Below, in pieces: positions 42,150 to 43,219 of a DNA stretch of 43,219 nt (positions within the stretch are counted from its first letter, which is position 1; each line of letters begins with the position of its first letter). The DNA comes from Ophiothrix spiculata (taxonomy: Eukaryota; Echinodermata; Ophiuroidea; Amphilepidida; Ophiotrichidae). Where the stretch lies: assembly GCA_000969725.1 (NCBI GenBank), contig JXSR01S007962.1, one strand, 5' to 3'. The notes below the pieces were generated by a model, which was not told the origin of the DNA, searched no databases, and worked only from the letters and a program-made list of their open reading frames with translations. Position numbers and translations under genes: made by a program.

Positions 42150-42285
42150 GCCACATTCCAATAGGAGCGTAGCGAGCGGAGCGTGTAAAGGGTGGGGTCC
42201 AGGGGCCCGCCTTAGGGCCCCTGGTGGGGTCCAGGGGCAAAGCCCCTGGCAGGGGTCCAGGGGGAGGAGCCCCCTGAAGCTCCTT
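42150..42285. repeat. GC-rich palindromic GGGGTCCAGGGGC repeat
   Basis: GGGGTCCAGGGGC or a close variant occurs three times, with GCCCCTGG (AGGGGCAAAGCCCCT, AGGGGGAGGAGCCCCCT) as inverted partners, after GGAGCGTAGCGAGCGGAGCG. The composition is far from that of the AT-rich surroundings. Its minus-strand frames are not genes I recognise. Confidence 0.75.
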
Positions 42286-42521
42286 GGTTTTAGCCTTTTT
42301 TGAGTGGAAAAGAATTGCTTTCTGAGCATGTTTCTGACTGCATCGATTTTTTGTGGTAAACATTACGGTATGTTCGATGCAAAATCTGGATGTCGTAACG
42401 ATGCAGGTAGGCTATATAGGCCTATGATAATTATGGCGGTCAGTTATTTGGATATTTAAGATCAATGGGAGTTCATCTTGTTTTTATGTTTGGCCAATTT
42501 TATTAACAAATAATTTATTTA

Positions 42522-42538
42522 TTTTTTTTTTTTTTTTT

Positions 42539-42587
<49 letters not shown>

Positions 42588-42650
42588 GGTTCCGCGCGCG
42601 CGCCACTTGGGAACGTACGGCGCGCCACAAGTGGCATGCGCGCCGCTATT
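42522..42650. repeat. Poly(T) tract followed by CG-alternating sequence
   Basis: About 60 bases of nearly pure T (42522-42583, one A at 42540) run into GGTTCCGCGCGCGCGCCAC and further CG-rich sequence. CCACTTGG and CCACAAGTGG are near-inverted. A retroposon with its poly(A) tail on the minus strand would look like this, but no family is recognised. Confidence 0.55.
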
Positions 42651-43219
42651 TGCGGATGCCTGCTGTAGACGTACGACCAGCACGACTACAAATATTTCAA
42701 GTGCGGAACCTCAACCTTGTCGCATTCGTGAAATTTTGTGGCAAGCACGACAAGGTAGTCGTGATGGTCACAACAACACATTGTTTTGAGTTGGAATCTA
42801 GTTTCAACTTTGAAGTTGCGAGACCATTGGGGCAATTTGCAAATGTATCCCGCTACATTACAACGATTCAGTCATCTGCTGTAGCTACAAGCCAACTATG
42901 CAACACCTTCTCTGAAACCACCTAAGCTCCAACAGAGTAAATATGTGAAAATCAACTTTCTATGGACATTACACTGTCCTGACAATGCATACGACACAAG
43001 ATCAGAAGCTGGTGATGACATGTCAAACAAAGCAGTCGTTCCATTTAACAACATACCAATTCCAGTTAATTTTGCAAAATGTAGAAATGTTAATTAAATA
43101 CATAGCCATAATAATAAGCCTACAATGTACATTAGGCTGATTTTGAAAAAATCGAAATTTAGATTTTCTATCGGGCTACCCTCTCATTTGGTGCATTATG
43201 GGTTAAAAACACCACATGT

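Larger units (their letters stand above)
36529..43219 (-). other. Upstream intron or 5' flank of DYNC1LI, repeat-rich
   Basis: No reading frame here matches the missing amino-terminal part of the light intermediate chain (P-loop region), so this is probably one long intron. It contains a SINE (36584-36747), a MITE copy (36985-37325), a TA-flanked inverted-repeat element (39972-41006), a GC-rich palindromic repeat (42150-42285) and a poly(T)/CG tract (42522-42650). Between about 41030 and 41640 are degenerate TCACCGAATGCCAAA and CTGAACTGATTTTGA repeats. Confidence 0.5.

Noticed and set aside
42051-42363. Minus-strand frames with PWTPPGALRRAPGP-like repeats
   Set aside because: They are by-products of the GC-rich palindromic repeat, not a gene.
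42650-42925. 91-codon plus-strand frame after the CG-rich tract
   Set aside because: No recognisable domain; it is probably part of a repeat.
36529-43219. Search for the missing amino-terminal dynein exons (P-loop and following blocks)
   Set aside because: No splice-bounded minus-strand frame resembles these blocks. They are probably outside the window.

Overview
The window is animal nuclear DNA. It is AT-rich and intron-dense, has GT..AG splice sites throughout, carries many small inverted-repeat transposons (MITEs) and tRNA-derived SINEs, and contains a 795-base assembly gap (26378-27172). The two recognisable genes and the repeats suit a marine invertebrate, probably a deuterostome such as an echinoderm or hemichordate. 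That placement is inference and the species cannot be named.

Two protein-coding genes converge. On the plus strand, 2835-15509, lies a complete 15-exon gene for a nose-resistant-to-fluoxetine (NRF-6)-like membrane acyltransferase. All 15 exons join in phase into a 717-residue protein with a signal peptide, a cysteine-bearing NRF domain, a first membrane helix and a full acyltransferase-3 domain. On the minus strand, 36528 down to 25609, lie the last eight exons of the cytoplasmic dynein 1 light intermediate chain (DYNC1LI1/2 type). They encode about 316 residues, from the end of the GTPase-like domain through the adaptor-binding C-terminal tail to the stop codon. The amino-terminal exons were not found and probably lie beyond position 43219.

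Between the two stop codons (15510-25608) is about 10 kb of AT-rich sequence without credible coding exons. It probably holds both 3' UTRs and several MITEs. Upstream of the nrf gene (1-2834) is a possible CCAAT/CRE promoter cluster at 901-924 and a 634-bp mariner-type MITE made largely of two long inverted arms. The far right (36529-43219) is a dynein intron or upstream sequence filled with repeats: a SINE, a MITE, a 1-kb element with TA-flanked inverted repeats, a GC-rich palindromic repeat and a long poly(T) tract.

The most notable local structures are in the dynein gene. The 3' end of one exon, with its splice donor, lies in a 41-bp tandem repeat that lines up three donor-like sites. The following exon has a degenerate second copy about 480 bp upstream of it. 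A decayed Penelope-like GIY-YIG domain sits in another intron. The two genes have no evident functional link; they are only neighbours.
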